Positions 1-10,408 of a stretch of DNA of 64,000 nucleotides are shown here, in pieces. Numbering within the stretch: the stretch's first letter is position 1; each line of letters opens with the position of its first letter. A program made the translations under genes and the position numbers. The notes beneath the pieces were generated by a model. It made no database searches, had not been told where the DNA came from, and saw only the letters and a program-made list of their open reading frames with translations. The stretch spans positions 3,968,001 to 4,032,000 of the forward strand of contig NC_079234.1 of the NCBI RefSeq assembly GCF_028502605.1, given 5' to 3'. This DNA comes from Trichoderma breve (taxonomy: Eukaryota; Ascomycota; Sordariomycetes; Hypocreales; Hypocreaceae).

Positions 1-586
1 TGGCTGATACGCATCACGGGAGCTGTCCTCCTGTCATCTTCTTTGCGTCCAGACATCTTTCAACATTGACATCTTCATTAACCAACCGGGACTTTTTCTT
101 TTCTTTTTCTCTTCTTTTCTTTCATCTTCCTCTTTCTCCAATACCACCTCCAATCTCCCCACGCCAAGGCACTCTGCATCCCGTGTCTACCTTGTAACAG
201 ACAGCCCACGCAACTAATACCCACCACCCTTGCGCTTTCTGCAGATGTAAGTTCAAGTTCCGCGATTCCGCTTGTCAAAAATGTCAAACATGTCAAATTC
301 CTGTCTTTGATACGCCCTTGGATCTACCAAAGCCCCCTTATGTCATCACTCCGGGCTACATCAAATGGCAGTTCAGTTCCAACAGAGACTCCATCTCTAT
401 CCGAACTCGATGCCGAACCACAACAGTCGCCCCCTCACAAGCTCTCCCCCTCCTTTCAACCCGAGTCCAACCCACCAATCCCCCTACACCATTTATACTC
501 GCCAATATCTCAAATACCACTCCCCGTTCTTTTAGTCTGCTCTATTTCAACTAATTCCAAAAACTAGCCGCCAATAGCAAGGCGGC
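1..586 (+). other. 5' leader/promoter of the ThDP enzyme gene
   Basis: This stretch is rich in C and T tracts, as in fungal promoters and leaders. A GTAAGT donor at 247 and a CTAAT branch-like element near 550 followed by CTAG at 563-566 could define a leader intron of about 320 bp. Short open frames at 307-567 look like chance. No separate gene is supported. Confidence 0.35.
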
Positions 587-2807
587 ATGGCTCTTCTACA
601 CCGTTCCGGGACATCTCTACCGGCTCTCTGGAGAAGTCGCCCCACCGCACCGATTGTCGGCGCCGTAGCTTCAACTCACACTTGCACTTACAGCCAGCCT
701 CCATCTCGGCTACGGCATTACTCGGGTTCATCAAACGTCACATCATCTAGAGTGCGCAGTCTCATTGATAAAAGAGCAATCCCCTCCACGGCCATTGTGA
801 GCTCCAACAACAGACACGCCTCAACCGCAGCCATGGAGAAGCCAGACTATCAAAACATGTACACAGCCTCTTCGGCCTTTTTTGAAGCGCTATGGGAGGC
901 TGGTGTCACTCACTGCTTTGTGAACTTGGGCTCTGACCACCCCAGCATCATTGAGGCCATGGTCAAGGGTGCTCGTGAACGCAAGGGAAACTTTCCCAAG
1001 ATGATTACATGTCCCAACGAGGTATGTCTCTGCTTTCTTTTTTCACTCTTCTCATGTCATATATCTCAAATGATCTTACATGAGTTATTACATATGAGTA
1101 CAAATGCTTACTGTTTCATCCTAGATGGTTGCCATGTCTATGGCTGATGGCTATGCTCGATTAACAGGCAAGCCTCAGTGTGTCATTGTTCACGTCGACG
1201 TTGGCACACAAGGCCTTGGAGCAGCCGTACACAACGCAGCTTGCGGTCGTGCCCCTGTTCTCGTCTTCGCTGGTCTATCACCATTCACTCTTGAGGGTGA
1301 GCATCGCGGTACCCGTACCGAGTACATCCACTGGATTCAGGATGTCCCCGACCAGAAGCAGATTGTTGCCCAGTACTGCCGGTACACTGGTGAGATCAAG
1401 ACGGGCTCCAACGTCAAGCAACTAGTCAACCGTGCGCTACAATGGGCCAAATCAGGACCTCAAGGCCCAGTTTATCTGTACGGAGCTCGAGAAGTCATGG
1501 AGCAGGAGATTAAGCCCTACCAGCTGAGACAAAGCGACTGGGAGCCCGTCAAGCTGGGTAGTCTGCCCACGCAAGCCGTCGAGACAATCGCAGATGCCCT
1601 CGCCGGTGCCAAGCGTCCCATGGTCCTGACGGGATACGGTGGCAGAAACCATGAGTTCCCCGGAGCTTTGGTCGAGCTCGCTAATATTGTTCCTAATCTG
1701 AGAGTGGTTGACTGCGGAGGCAGCGACATGTGTTTCCCCTTCGACCACCCCGCTTCCCTCGGTCTCAACTATGGAGGCGAAATGTCCGTTGCTGATGCCG
1801 ATGTCATTCTCGTCCTGGATGCTGACGTACCTTGGATCCCCACTCGCGTCAAGCCAAACCCTGATGCAAAGGTATTCCACATTGACCTCGACCCGCTCAA
1901 GCAGCAGATGCCTGTCTTTTACCTCGAGGCTCAAGAGACGTATCGTGCGGACAGCCTGACTGCAGTTGAGCAGCTCACTGAGGCTCTCAAGACGGGTGAT
2001 CATGCGAAGAAGCTGCAGTCCCAGAACGTGGTGGAGATTGCTCAGAAGCGCAAGGAAGAGCACGAGCAGCGTCTTGCCAAGATTGCCAAGGCGGCCGAGC
2101 CTCTTCCCGACGACAGCTTTGGAACTGGCTACTTGTGCCGCCAAGTCAAGAAACTTGTTCCCGAGGATACCCTTTGGGCTATCGAGGCCGTGACCAACAC
2201 CCTCTTTGTGTACGACAACATCCAGCCTTCAACGCCCGGCTCGTGGATCAACTGCGGTGGTGGCGGTCTCGGATGGTCCGGCGGTGGTGCTCTGGGAATG
2301 AAGCTCGCCACCGACGCGGAGAATGGCGGAAAGAACAAGGGCAAGTTTGTTGTCCAAATCGTGGGTGACGGCACATATCTCTTTACCGTGCCCGGTAGTG
2401 TGTACTGGATCTCAAAACGCTACAACATCCCTATCTTGACTATTGTGCTCAACAACAAGGGTAAGTCATTGACCACCACCACACAACACACGATGATTTG
2501 TTCCGAGATGGAAAAGAACTAAAGCTAATGACTGCATCATCGTATAGGTTGGAACGCACCACGCCGGTCTCTGCTGCTTGTTCACCCTGAGGGACTGGGC
2601 TCACAAGCTACCAACGAGGAGATTAACATTTCCTTTGACCCATCACCGGATTACTCCGGCATTGCCAAGGCCGCTGCTGACGGCGACATCTTTGCCGCCA
2701 GAGTGAACGAGAGAGCTGAGCTGGAGGGTGTGCTGAAGGAGGCCATTGCCTATGTAAAGAATGGCCAATCAGCGGTGGTGGACGTCAAGGTTGCGTCGGG
2801 ATGTTAA
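587..2807 (+). CDS. ThDP-dependent acetolactate-synthase-like enzyme
   Basis: Three exons: 587-1021, 1125-2460, 2548-2807, giving 676 residues. The introns (103 and 87 bp) have GTATGT and GTAAGT donors, and reading frame and family sequence run smoothly across both. The layout is that of thiamine-diphosphate enzymes: an N-terminal Pyr domain (conserved Glu in PNEMVAM, residues 143-149), a central domain, and a C-terminal PP domain with the Mg/ThDP motif GDG, 26 residues, then NN. Such enzymes decarboxylate or ligate 2-oxo acids; the substrate cannot be told from sequence and no FAD or herbicide-site assignment is made. The first ~80 residues are Arg/Ser/Ala-rich with few acids (RLRHYSGSSN, RHAS), like a mitochondrial presequence. 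A second ATG at 833, in the context GCCATGG, opens the conserved part (MEKPDYQNMYTAS) and could be the true or an alternative start. It is a distinct fungal clade rather than the housekeeping valine/isoleucine enzyme, by inference. Confidence 0.85.
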
Positions 2808-5195
2808 TCGTTGCATGAGCGGATGATTAGAAGGCGGATAGAGGTCCGGTGAATACACGGCATGGTTAGGTATCTTAGACATGAAGCATGCTTGTACGTA
2901 TTGTAGAACGAATTGAATTGCAATGAAGACAAAGAATGAATGATGCTGCAGGGTTATTTTTAGCAACCTAAAGATGGGTGCTACAACAAGGTATTATGCA
3001 GCTTCAGCTTCAGCTTCCTTTGTATCTTGTTTCTATCTGCATGCCAACTGCTGCTCTCTCCCACGCAAGGTACGCCACGTTACGCTGCATCTACGGCGCA
3101 TTCAGCTTCAGCGAACAATCCTATGTAGCCACGTTTATTCTCTAGGGCGCCATTACCGCTTGTTTAATTTGGTATTTATATCTCGGCGCATCTGACTGCA
3201 GCATGCGCGAGGGTACAAGTAGTAGCCGCTGATAGGAAAGTTGCTAGGATAAACCCGAACGACGATTGGTCCCTTCGTTTTTGCTCCCCCAATTTTTGGT
3301 TACAGGGCCCAATGGGATGGGAACATAACATATGAGCATCATCCCACCAGGGGCTAACAACAATTCATGATGGTTTCCGTAGCTCTCCCGTGGCCAAGGC
3401 AATTCGCTGGCTTGTTGAGAATCTAGACCGCCCGAGGCCAGACGCCACGGAGGAGGAGGTGATGCATTGGATGGGCGATATGCAGGAGTTGTGAGTTTTG
3501 AATCTTGCATTGGCGCCGGGTTGGTGGATGGTTGCTGGTGGGTGGGGGAGTCAGTGCAGTGCATGCAATAAGCTGCAGAATCTCGGGAAATGACCTGTTG
3601 TTTTTTCTGGTTAGTTGTCACATGGATTGACAACGATTTGCTCATTATTTCCAGTAATTTTTACTGTTGTTATTAGTGTTCCATCTCTTGTTCAGTTCAG
3701 TTCAGTCCAGCTTCAGCTTCAATTGCTTTTTGATGGGCAGCTCAAGTGGGGGAGAATCCTTTGTGGCGTCTAGCTTCTGGACGGAACAAGCAATAATGTG
3801 ATAAAAATGGTCACTCGGCAGACACAAAAGAAGGGGTCTTTTCACATGGAAAGTATAGTAAAGGGTCCTGATCGATCGACCGTCAGAGGCTGTTAGTGTG
3901 GATCGAGAGTTGTCTTGTTGCATGTTGGGCGCATGCATGAGTCTCGGTTTAAGCTGGATATGGAATGCACTACAGTATGCATTTGATAGATGATGGTAGT
4001 TAGTAGTACAAGTAATAGTTGCTTCTAGTTATTAATATAGTATGCAATGGATTAAGAATAGTTGCCAATAACACATGCACATGCACCAAAGATGACAGAG
4101 AACGTTGATGAAAGATGAAAGATCGAAAGACGAAGCCCATCCATCCGATCCGGCACCTCGACAGCCACCATCTCAATCTCCGGGGGGGCCAGATTGACTC
4201 CAAACCGCCAGAATAGAATAGCCGCTAGGGATCGCTCTCGGCTCTACTTCTCACACGTGGGGAGGCAACAGGCGAGCCATGGATGCTTCCAATTTAGGCG
4301 CCAGCTCAGCATTTAAATTCACTTGCAATTTGCCTCTCAATCTCGCCATCTGATCGTCTGTCTGCTCATCTCATCTCGTGCTGATCTTATTTACATCCAA
4401 TAGACAGACAACAAGCGCCTTGAGGACGCTCGGTCCACTAACTCGAGCCGCAAGTGGCCCCACGGATTTAATTATTTTTTTTCCTTTTTTTTTTTTCGAT
4501 CTAAGCGCTGCTGCAGACCTTGGCTGATCACGAGGTCACTTGATGCAAAGCGGGAGGAATTCCATGCTCGACTGGCTTCCCGATAGAAACCGCTTCCGGC
4601 AAAGAACTTCACGTGGCGACGACAGAGCCTAAAGGCTGAGAGACGGGGAGAGAAGAGAGAAAAAGAAGACAAACAAGAGAAAAGAAAAGCGAATAACAAA
4701 GATTTCCCCCAGAAAGGGATCATGCGAGTGGCCCAGACCAAGCACACCCACGCCCACTCGATTCTTGCCGCCTTGAATCGATCCAGGCGCATCCACGACT
4801 GCGTCCCTTGACAACGACGGCCAGAGACCAGGATTTAATTTGATTTGCGCGTCGTCAGCCAGAGCGAACCCCGAAGTCCGAAACCGACTCTGAAAAACCG
4901 AAAGCGGACAATTACGCACGAGCGACAGCGAACGAGGCAGGTCACGATACGATACAATACGATACGCGCGCAGCTTCAAGGCCAGACTTTGACGAGTTTG
5001 ATTTTGATCAACACAACACCCTTTGGCGCGCGCATTCACGTTGCCTCCTCTACATCTCGACGATCGATAAGAATATAGAATAACCAGCACAGCCAACAGC
5101 AGCTGCAGCATCACGCACGCGACGTCTGACCAGAAGAGAGGCGAGGCCAGGCCAGCAACAAGCCAAATCCCACGGCCACGGCCAACCACGCAGCC
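2808..5195. other. 2.4-kb intergenic region and long cyclin-gene leader
   Basis: No gene is supported. The 4200-5195 part holds homopolymer T tracts near 4469-4497, purine-rich tracts (4640-4690) and a run of GATAC pentamers at about 4946-4967, and probably contains the promoter and a long leader of the downstream cyclin gene. A 133-codon minus-strand open frame at 3244-3645 and a 223-codon one at 4629-5300 have low-complexity translations with no family resemblance. Confidence 0.5.
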
Positions 5196-6404
5196 ATGTC
5201 TTCCTCCGCTGCGACCGAGACCGAGCAAGTCGAGGCCACTGCGGCGATACAGTTGCAGCAGCAGCCAGATTCGTCCTCTCTCGATCCCAGTCCCGTCCAC
5301 GAACTTCCTCCTCGCCCCGTTCCTTCGTCAGATCCGCGACTCTCCATCGACCAGGACAGAGGCCCTGCGAACTCGCCGCCCACCGATAACAACGATGAGC
5401 ACGACTTATTCAAACTCAAGCCGGCCGAGGCACTGCAGCTCCTCAGCGCCAGCGTCGAGCTGTTGGTTCGCATCACCGGCGATGTGCCTCCAACACCGCC
5501 GCCCAAGACGCCTACCGACCCTCAGATGAGCAACATGCAGGTCGAGAAGGAGAACATTGCGCGGTCGCACTCGGAGAAGAGCCTGGCACGACTACGCGCC
5601 CAGGCCCTGCGAGAGGAGCAGGAAGAGAAGCTTAGAAAGCAGCGACACCAGCAGCAGGAGATTCAAGAGAAGCTGCAGAAACAGAAACACAGCCAAAAGA
5701 GTGGCTCGTCGTCGGTAGGCAATCTAAGCAAGCTCCAGGCGTACAGCGCGTCCATGTCAGCACAGCTGATAGCCCAGCAGGACGCTTATGCGCAGTCGAT
5801 CGACGGCGTGCGATTGAAACACAACTCCTTGCGACACGCGAACCCTTCGTCGTCCGCCCCAAACCTGCATCCCCCGGAACCCTACATCGTCGTTGGCGCC
5901 GACTCGCAGCCGCTTAACCTGCAGCACGGCGCCATTACCCGCAAATTTTACAGCAAAAACGAACCTCCCATCTCGGTAAACCAGTATCTGCTGCGGCTTC
6001 ACCAGTTTTGTCCCATGAGCACGGCCGTCTATCTCGCCACTTCGCTGTACATCCACCGCCTCGCCGTTGAGGAGCGCGCGATCCCCGTAACGAGACGAAA
6101 CGCACATAGACTGGTCCTCGCTGGTCTGCGGGTGGCCATGAAGGCACTCGAGGATCTATCCTACCCGCATACAAAGATTGCCAAGGTCGGCGGCGTGAGC
6201 GAGGTCGAGCTGGCGAGACTGGAGATTAGCTTCTGCTTCCTGGCTGGATTTGAGCTGGTCGTAGGAGAAGAGATATTGAAGAAGCATTGGCAGGTGTTAA
6301 GAGAAGGCAAAGTAGGGCGGATGGTGGACGGCGTGGAGGTTCCGCTGCTGAAGCTGGACAAGAAGCGAAAGACGTCGCGGGAGGTCCATCAGCTGATGCA
6401 GTGA
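5196..6404 (+). CDS. Pho80-like cyclin (Pho85-type CDK partner)
   Basis: This intronless frame of 402 residues starts at ATG in the context GCAGCCATG. The first ~120 residues are Pro/Ser-rich and disordered-looking. Residues ~125-175 form a charged Gln/Glu/Lys coiled coil. Residues ~248-375 carry the cyclin box of the Pho80/Pcl family: RKFYSKNEPPIS, the SVNQYLLRL segment, the YIHRL helix, NAHRLVLAGLRVA, then KVGGVSEVELARLE and FLAGFEL. These cyclins bind a Pho85/PhoA-type kinase and regulate phosphate starvation, glycogen or cell-cycle outputs; which branch applies is not shown. The long N-terminal extension is typical of filamentous fungal members, which are larger than yeast Pho80. The unusually long leader upstream could carry translational control, by inference. 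Confidence 0.85.
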   Translation: MSSSAATETEQVEATAAIQLQQQPDSSSLDPSPVHELPPRPVPSSDPRLSIDQDRGPANSPPTDNNDEHDLFKLKPAEALQLLSASVELLVRITGDVPPTPPPKTPTDPQMSNMQVEKENIARSHSEKSLARLRAQALREEQEEKLRKQRHQQQEIQEKLQKQKHSQKSGSSSVGNLSKLQAYSASMSAQLIAQQDAYAQSIDGVRLKHNSLRHANPSSSAPNLHPPEPYIVVGADSQPLNLQHGAITRKFYSKNEPPISVNQYLLRLHQFCPMSTAVYLATSLYIHRLAVEERAIPVTRRNAHRLVLAGLRVAMKALEDLSYPHTKIAKVGGVSEVELARLEISFCFLAGFELVVGEEILKKHWQVLREGKVGRMVDGVEVPLLKLDKKRKTSREVHQLMQ

Positions 6405-7226
6405 TCTCGTGATTGTTACATGCATGGAAAAGGAGACAGGGGGGTTTATCGGCGGCAAAATTGCTTTGCTTCTTTCTTTTTTCTCCCTTGCCAGGGGAAG
6501 CGGAGTTTTTGGGCATTCTCTCCTCATTTTAACCTTTGTAGCTTGGCATCTGGCATCTGGCGGACATGGGAGGAGGTGAAGAATGCGTATCAATATTAGG
6601 GAGAGAGTTTCTTTTTTTCTTTTTGGCATTGGCCTGATGGGCCACGGACATGCAGTATGGGAGCCATCAAATGTCTTGTTGGATGAGCGGAGCTTTTTTT
6701 CATCATTGTTTGCTTTTAGAGATACCCAAACAAATGGGGGGCTATTTCGCAGCGATAGCTAAATGATATTGCCGTCTCTATTACCAGATTGCCTTGACTT
6801 GATGTTTTCACCTAGTTTTCGTTATGGTATATATCTCGTTTCCCTGTTGTGCATGTGGATTCGGAGCTTATTTGCTGCCGTTGACGTCTTCGGCATGAAA
6901 CTGGAATGAACATCTTATGGCTGACCTCGATACCCTCATCCATGCTTAATGCCTAATATCTCGTATTTAATAGCTGAACCTTCTTATTCCGTGTCTCTCA
7001 TTCGGCAATACACACATTTACGGACGTGTGTAGCTCCGAAATCTGGTGAGCCCGAATAGCCGACCCGGGCGAAGCTGTACGAATACGGCCCGAACTTGGT
7101 CCCGAGTTTGTCGGACCAAAAGCCGCCATCTAACTCATATTTCCTTTACGTTGCTTAAGACGCCATACTTTCTCTGTATGTTTCTTTCCTTGTATATTTC
7201 CAAAGTTGATTTGGATTATCTTCATT
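6405..7226. other. Intergenic, 3' flank of cyclin gene and next promoter
   Basis: This is T-rich and AT-rich DNA without a convincing coding frame. It probably holds the 3' UTR of the cyclin gene (T tracts near 6470-6490, 6610 and 6690-6700) and the promoter of the gene at 7227. Nothing else is seen. Confidence 0.5.
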
Positions 7227-8055
7227 ATGCCTCTTTCCTCAGCAGCTCGTCAGCGGTTAATCCGCCTTGCCCAAGTTCTTGTCGGAGGTCCGGCTGTAAC
7301 ATTCGGGGGTCTAGCCTTATGGACTCGGAAATGCGCATTCGAGCCTTTCGGACCAGGCACTGATGCATTGTTCAGACATCCCATATTGAAGGATCTAAAT
7401 CCCCGGAATAATCCCAGCACTCACGACTCTTGTGTCCGAAAAGTGCCGTTTGAGGAGCTGAGGCCGGAGCTGTTGGAGGATGCGAGAAACGGCGGGAGTG
7501 CTTTGGTGGAGGAGTTTTCACGGGGGATGTGGGCGGGATATGGTGCGTATTTGTTGCCGATTGATAGAGAGGAGGTTTGGAAACTGATTTAATTGGTGTA
7601 GGATATGGGATTCAGAGGAGGATAATGGGATTGACCAAGAGTCCTGAGAACCGTACCGATTTGTGGACTCCAGAAGAGCTTGGCCGAAGCACATATGAAC
7701 CTGGTTCGTCTAAATATCGTTTTCTTTCAGATATGCTAGCTAATTAAGCAAAACAGAAACGGTTCTGACAAACCACTTTCTTGTCCTCGATAAATCAGCA
7801 ACGTCAATAACATTTCGTGGCTGCCCTGCTCCCAAGGAATCTCCCTTTAAACCACGCGACCTGGATAACTTGTTCTCTTTGACGGCAGAATTGAACGAGA
7901 AGCGTAAACAGGCTGAGTTTAGACTCAAAGCCATAACTTTTGACGCGGTGACAACGACGCCAAAGGAAGATCCGTTTGGTGGCGTGCCGGGTGCGTTGCA
8001 TCGGATTTATGCGAAGCTGCTCGTTGAGGCGGCTGTGGGATGGTGTGTCAGGTAG
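7227..8055 (+). CDS. Conserved fungal hypothetical protein (238 aa)
   Basis: Three exons are deduced: 7227-7542, 7602-7703, 7757-8055. Introns of 59 and 53 bp join the frame as GYGYGIQRR and TYEPETVLTNHF. The start MPLSSAARQRL is preferred over an ATG 21 bases upstream because it opens an N-terminal hydrophobic stretch (VLVGGPAVTFGGLAL, residues ~11-26) that could be a membrane anchor or organelle signal. The rest is soluble-looking, with KLNPNNNP-like and THDSCVRKVP motifs that I associate with an uncharacterised family widespread in Pezizomycotina; here the motif reads LNPRNNPSTHD. The function is unknown. It is convergent with the thioesterase gene, with 183 bp between the stop codons. Confidence 0.75.
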
Positions 8056-8238
8056 AAGGGGCTTGTAAGGGCTGAAACTGTAAGATAGAGAGGATTGAAG
8101 CAATCTGACAAAAGTAATTGGGTGGCAGTAGCTTCTAATGCAGTTGTCAAGCGGTGGATTCTATGGGAAATGGGTGAAGAGCTATATCTCAGATGCATTA
8201 AACATTAGGCAAGCATAAATCTTGTCGCCAATTCCAAC

Positions 8239-9419
8239 CTACAACTTCTCAGCTCCGCGCTTCTGATCCGGCCCAGCAATTCCATCTTGATACCCGCTGG
8301 CAACATGTTTTCCCTCGGGACTCCAGATTCTGCTCTCCAGCGTTGCTCTCCCGGCACTGATTCGTGGCCAACATACTTCTTGGATCCACCACCCGTCTCT
8401 TATTACGGCTTCTTCGGAGTTGACGTGCACGGTGAATGTGTAGCTTAGACTCGCGGCGACGCCCAAGTTGTAGCCCCATCCCAGATAGTTGCTTATTGTC
8501 AAGAGTCCATTTCTGTCTGCTTCGAATGCGTGAGCAAGGATGTGAGAATTGGTGTCTTCTGCGGGAATCGGTTTGTGCAATTTATATAATAGTAGTTCAC
8601 GACGTTCGGGAATTGGTTTGTTGGCGTTGTACGGTTTCATGTCAACCTTGTACATGTCGACGATGGGAAACCCACCATGGCCGGCGTTCGGGAATGTATC
8701 GTTCAATATATCAATGTCTAGTTGGGGGCTTGTTGGCCATTCGTCAGGTTTTTTCTGGGCGAGGATACTAGCGAAGCGTTCTTGTGCTGATGACAATTGC
8801 AAGTCCGCAAAGCTCGGCACAGACCGCTTGAATGTGACATGGCAGCTAAAGCATATAGGTCCTAGAGGCAATTTTGAGTCTGACTCTGGGAAAGGACCTA
8901 AAGGATTGGAAGAAGGTTGCTTTGGTTGGCGAGCCGTGATGAGACAGGTTTGAAAGCTACGGCCAGCGGCAAGTTTCGAAACCTGATAGATGAAAGGCCG
9001 GTCTACATGTCCCGGATTCGTAAATACGCCTTGTATTGTCTATTTCTCGTTAATACATGTAGAATATCTCTCTTGTCAACGACAGTAAGCAGACTTACGT
9101 GAATACCAAATTTGCCCGTATTTGGTGCCCCTTTGGCAGTTTCGTCTTCGCTCTCTACAACCTTTACGGCGGCGAGTGGCGCCTGAATGTAGACATGCCC
9201 TCCATACGCTCTCGTTGTAAAATAAACTGCAGTCTTGTGTTTGGAGATATCGTCCGCCTTTTCCCAAGGTAGCTGGGCTCCTGGTTGCCAGGCTGGTTGG
9301 CGGCTCATGAACTGGTGAGTATCATCGGAATCACCATTGCCCGCCAGCCGGACCATCTCCATGTTCTCGAGGAATCCCAGCCTCGGGAAATTTTCCGAGG
9401 TACCGAGTGGCACCGGCAT
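8239..9419 (-). CDS. TesB-type acyl-CoA thioesterase
   Basis: Two exons on the minus strand: 9419-9099 and 9039-8239 (intron 59 bp, donor GTAAGT), giving 373 residues, the usual length for acyl-CoA thioesterase II. The double-hotdog layout is visible: the first hotdog carries AYGGHVYIQAPLAA (residues ~67-80) and HTIQGVFTNPGH followed by RPFIYQV and GRSFQTCLITARQ; the second carries SYTFTVHV, WWIQEVCWPRISAGRATLESRIW and GKHVASGYQDG near the C-terminus. The enzyme would hydrolyse fatty acyl-CoA to free acid and CoA, commonly in peroxisomes. The C-terminus ends AEKL, which is not a canonical PTS1 but is close to one. The start ATG at 9419 opens a frame with LGFLENMEMVRL. It converges on the hypothetical gene upstream in the window. 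Confidence 0.85.
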
Positions 9420-10408
9420 ATCGAAAAAGAGGCCCCAAATACACTGTTACGTTGCGGTCGTAGCTTGCGCAATAATTGAATGCCGGTCGTGGTAGTTTTC
9501 TTTTCTTGTTGATCTTGAACGAGTGAGACGCTGTGAAACAACCAAAGGCTAGTCTATCCAGCTTAATCTCAACTACTACACTCTCCTCACCAGATCGTAA
9601 CTTTGACCCTGGTCTAGAGCTCAGGCAAAGCTAGAGTGGCGGGATAGCCTCTATTTTAAACCAGTTGCTGTAAAAAAGACAAATTATCCAAGGGCGAGTT
9701 CTGCTCATCGGTTGCATGACGGAAATTCTCATGCCCAGAATAAGCTTCTCCACATTCTCCGCTCAGAACGCCCGTTTCATAAGACAACAAGACCACCATT
9801 TTGCAATCTTACTAAGACTCGGAAGAGTCATTAGCTATAAAGACCGCCAATATTCGGCAATGGGAATCAATTGCGGAACAACGTCCAGACGCGTGTTGAA
9901 CTGCCGAGCATGAACGTCGAGTTTCCAGCCAATTGAGACAACTTATTACCCCTGCTAAAGGGGAATTACCACTTATCAGTAGGGCTAAGGTGGGGGTGGC
10001 GAGCTTCTCCAAGGAGCCAAGACTTACGTGAGGGGAAGCGAAGATAGCCAATGCAAGAGCTCTCCCTGCATCTACTATGCCTTATCACAAGACCATATCA
10101 TGTCCCAGTTATCAGGCTGCTCTGTTGGTTCCATTTGGATCTCAAGTTGAAGCTTTGAAACACCATGACATGCCATATTCCTCTGTATAGGAGACGGAAG
10201 GAGGGCATTTCCCGTGTTAATGCTCAGTTTTGACAACGATATAAGCTCTATTCACCATTACGGCGATTGTCTGATTGCTAATGAAGCAAGTATATTTGTT
10301 TAGGTTTCTAAAACTCTATGTTATGCAATGTTTAAATGGCAACAGACAAAAGAACTATCATGAAAAAGGAGAGAAGTGGAAGGTGTTGCGTAGTGATACT
10401 ATCGTCTA
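9420..10408. other. Intergenic between thioesterase promoter and Zn2Cys6 3' end
   Basis: No gene is supported. The part next to 9420 is the presumed promoter of the thioesterase gene; the part near 10200-10408 is the likely 3' UTR of the regulator gene. Short frames (61-79 codons) show no family signal. Confidence 0.5.

Noticed and set aside
1452..2144. 230-codon minus-strand frame
   Set aside because: It is antisense to the ThDP enzyme, whose coding frame is supported by conserved motifs.
3244..3645. 133-codon minus-strand frame
   Set aside because: Low-complexity translation without recognisable domain or promoter context.
4629..5300. 223-codon minus-strand frame
   Set aside because: It lies antisense to the cyclin leader, overlaps the cyclin start and reads as low-complexity Ser/Leu/Arg/Phe.
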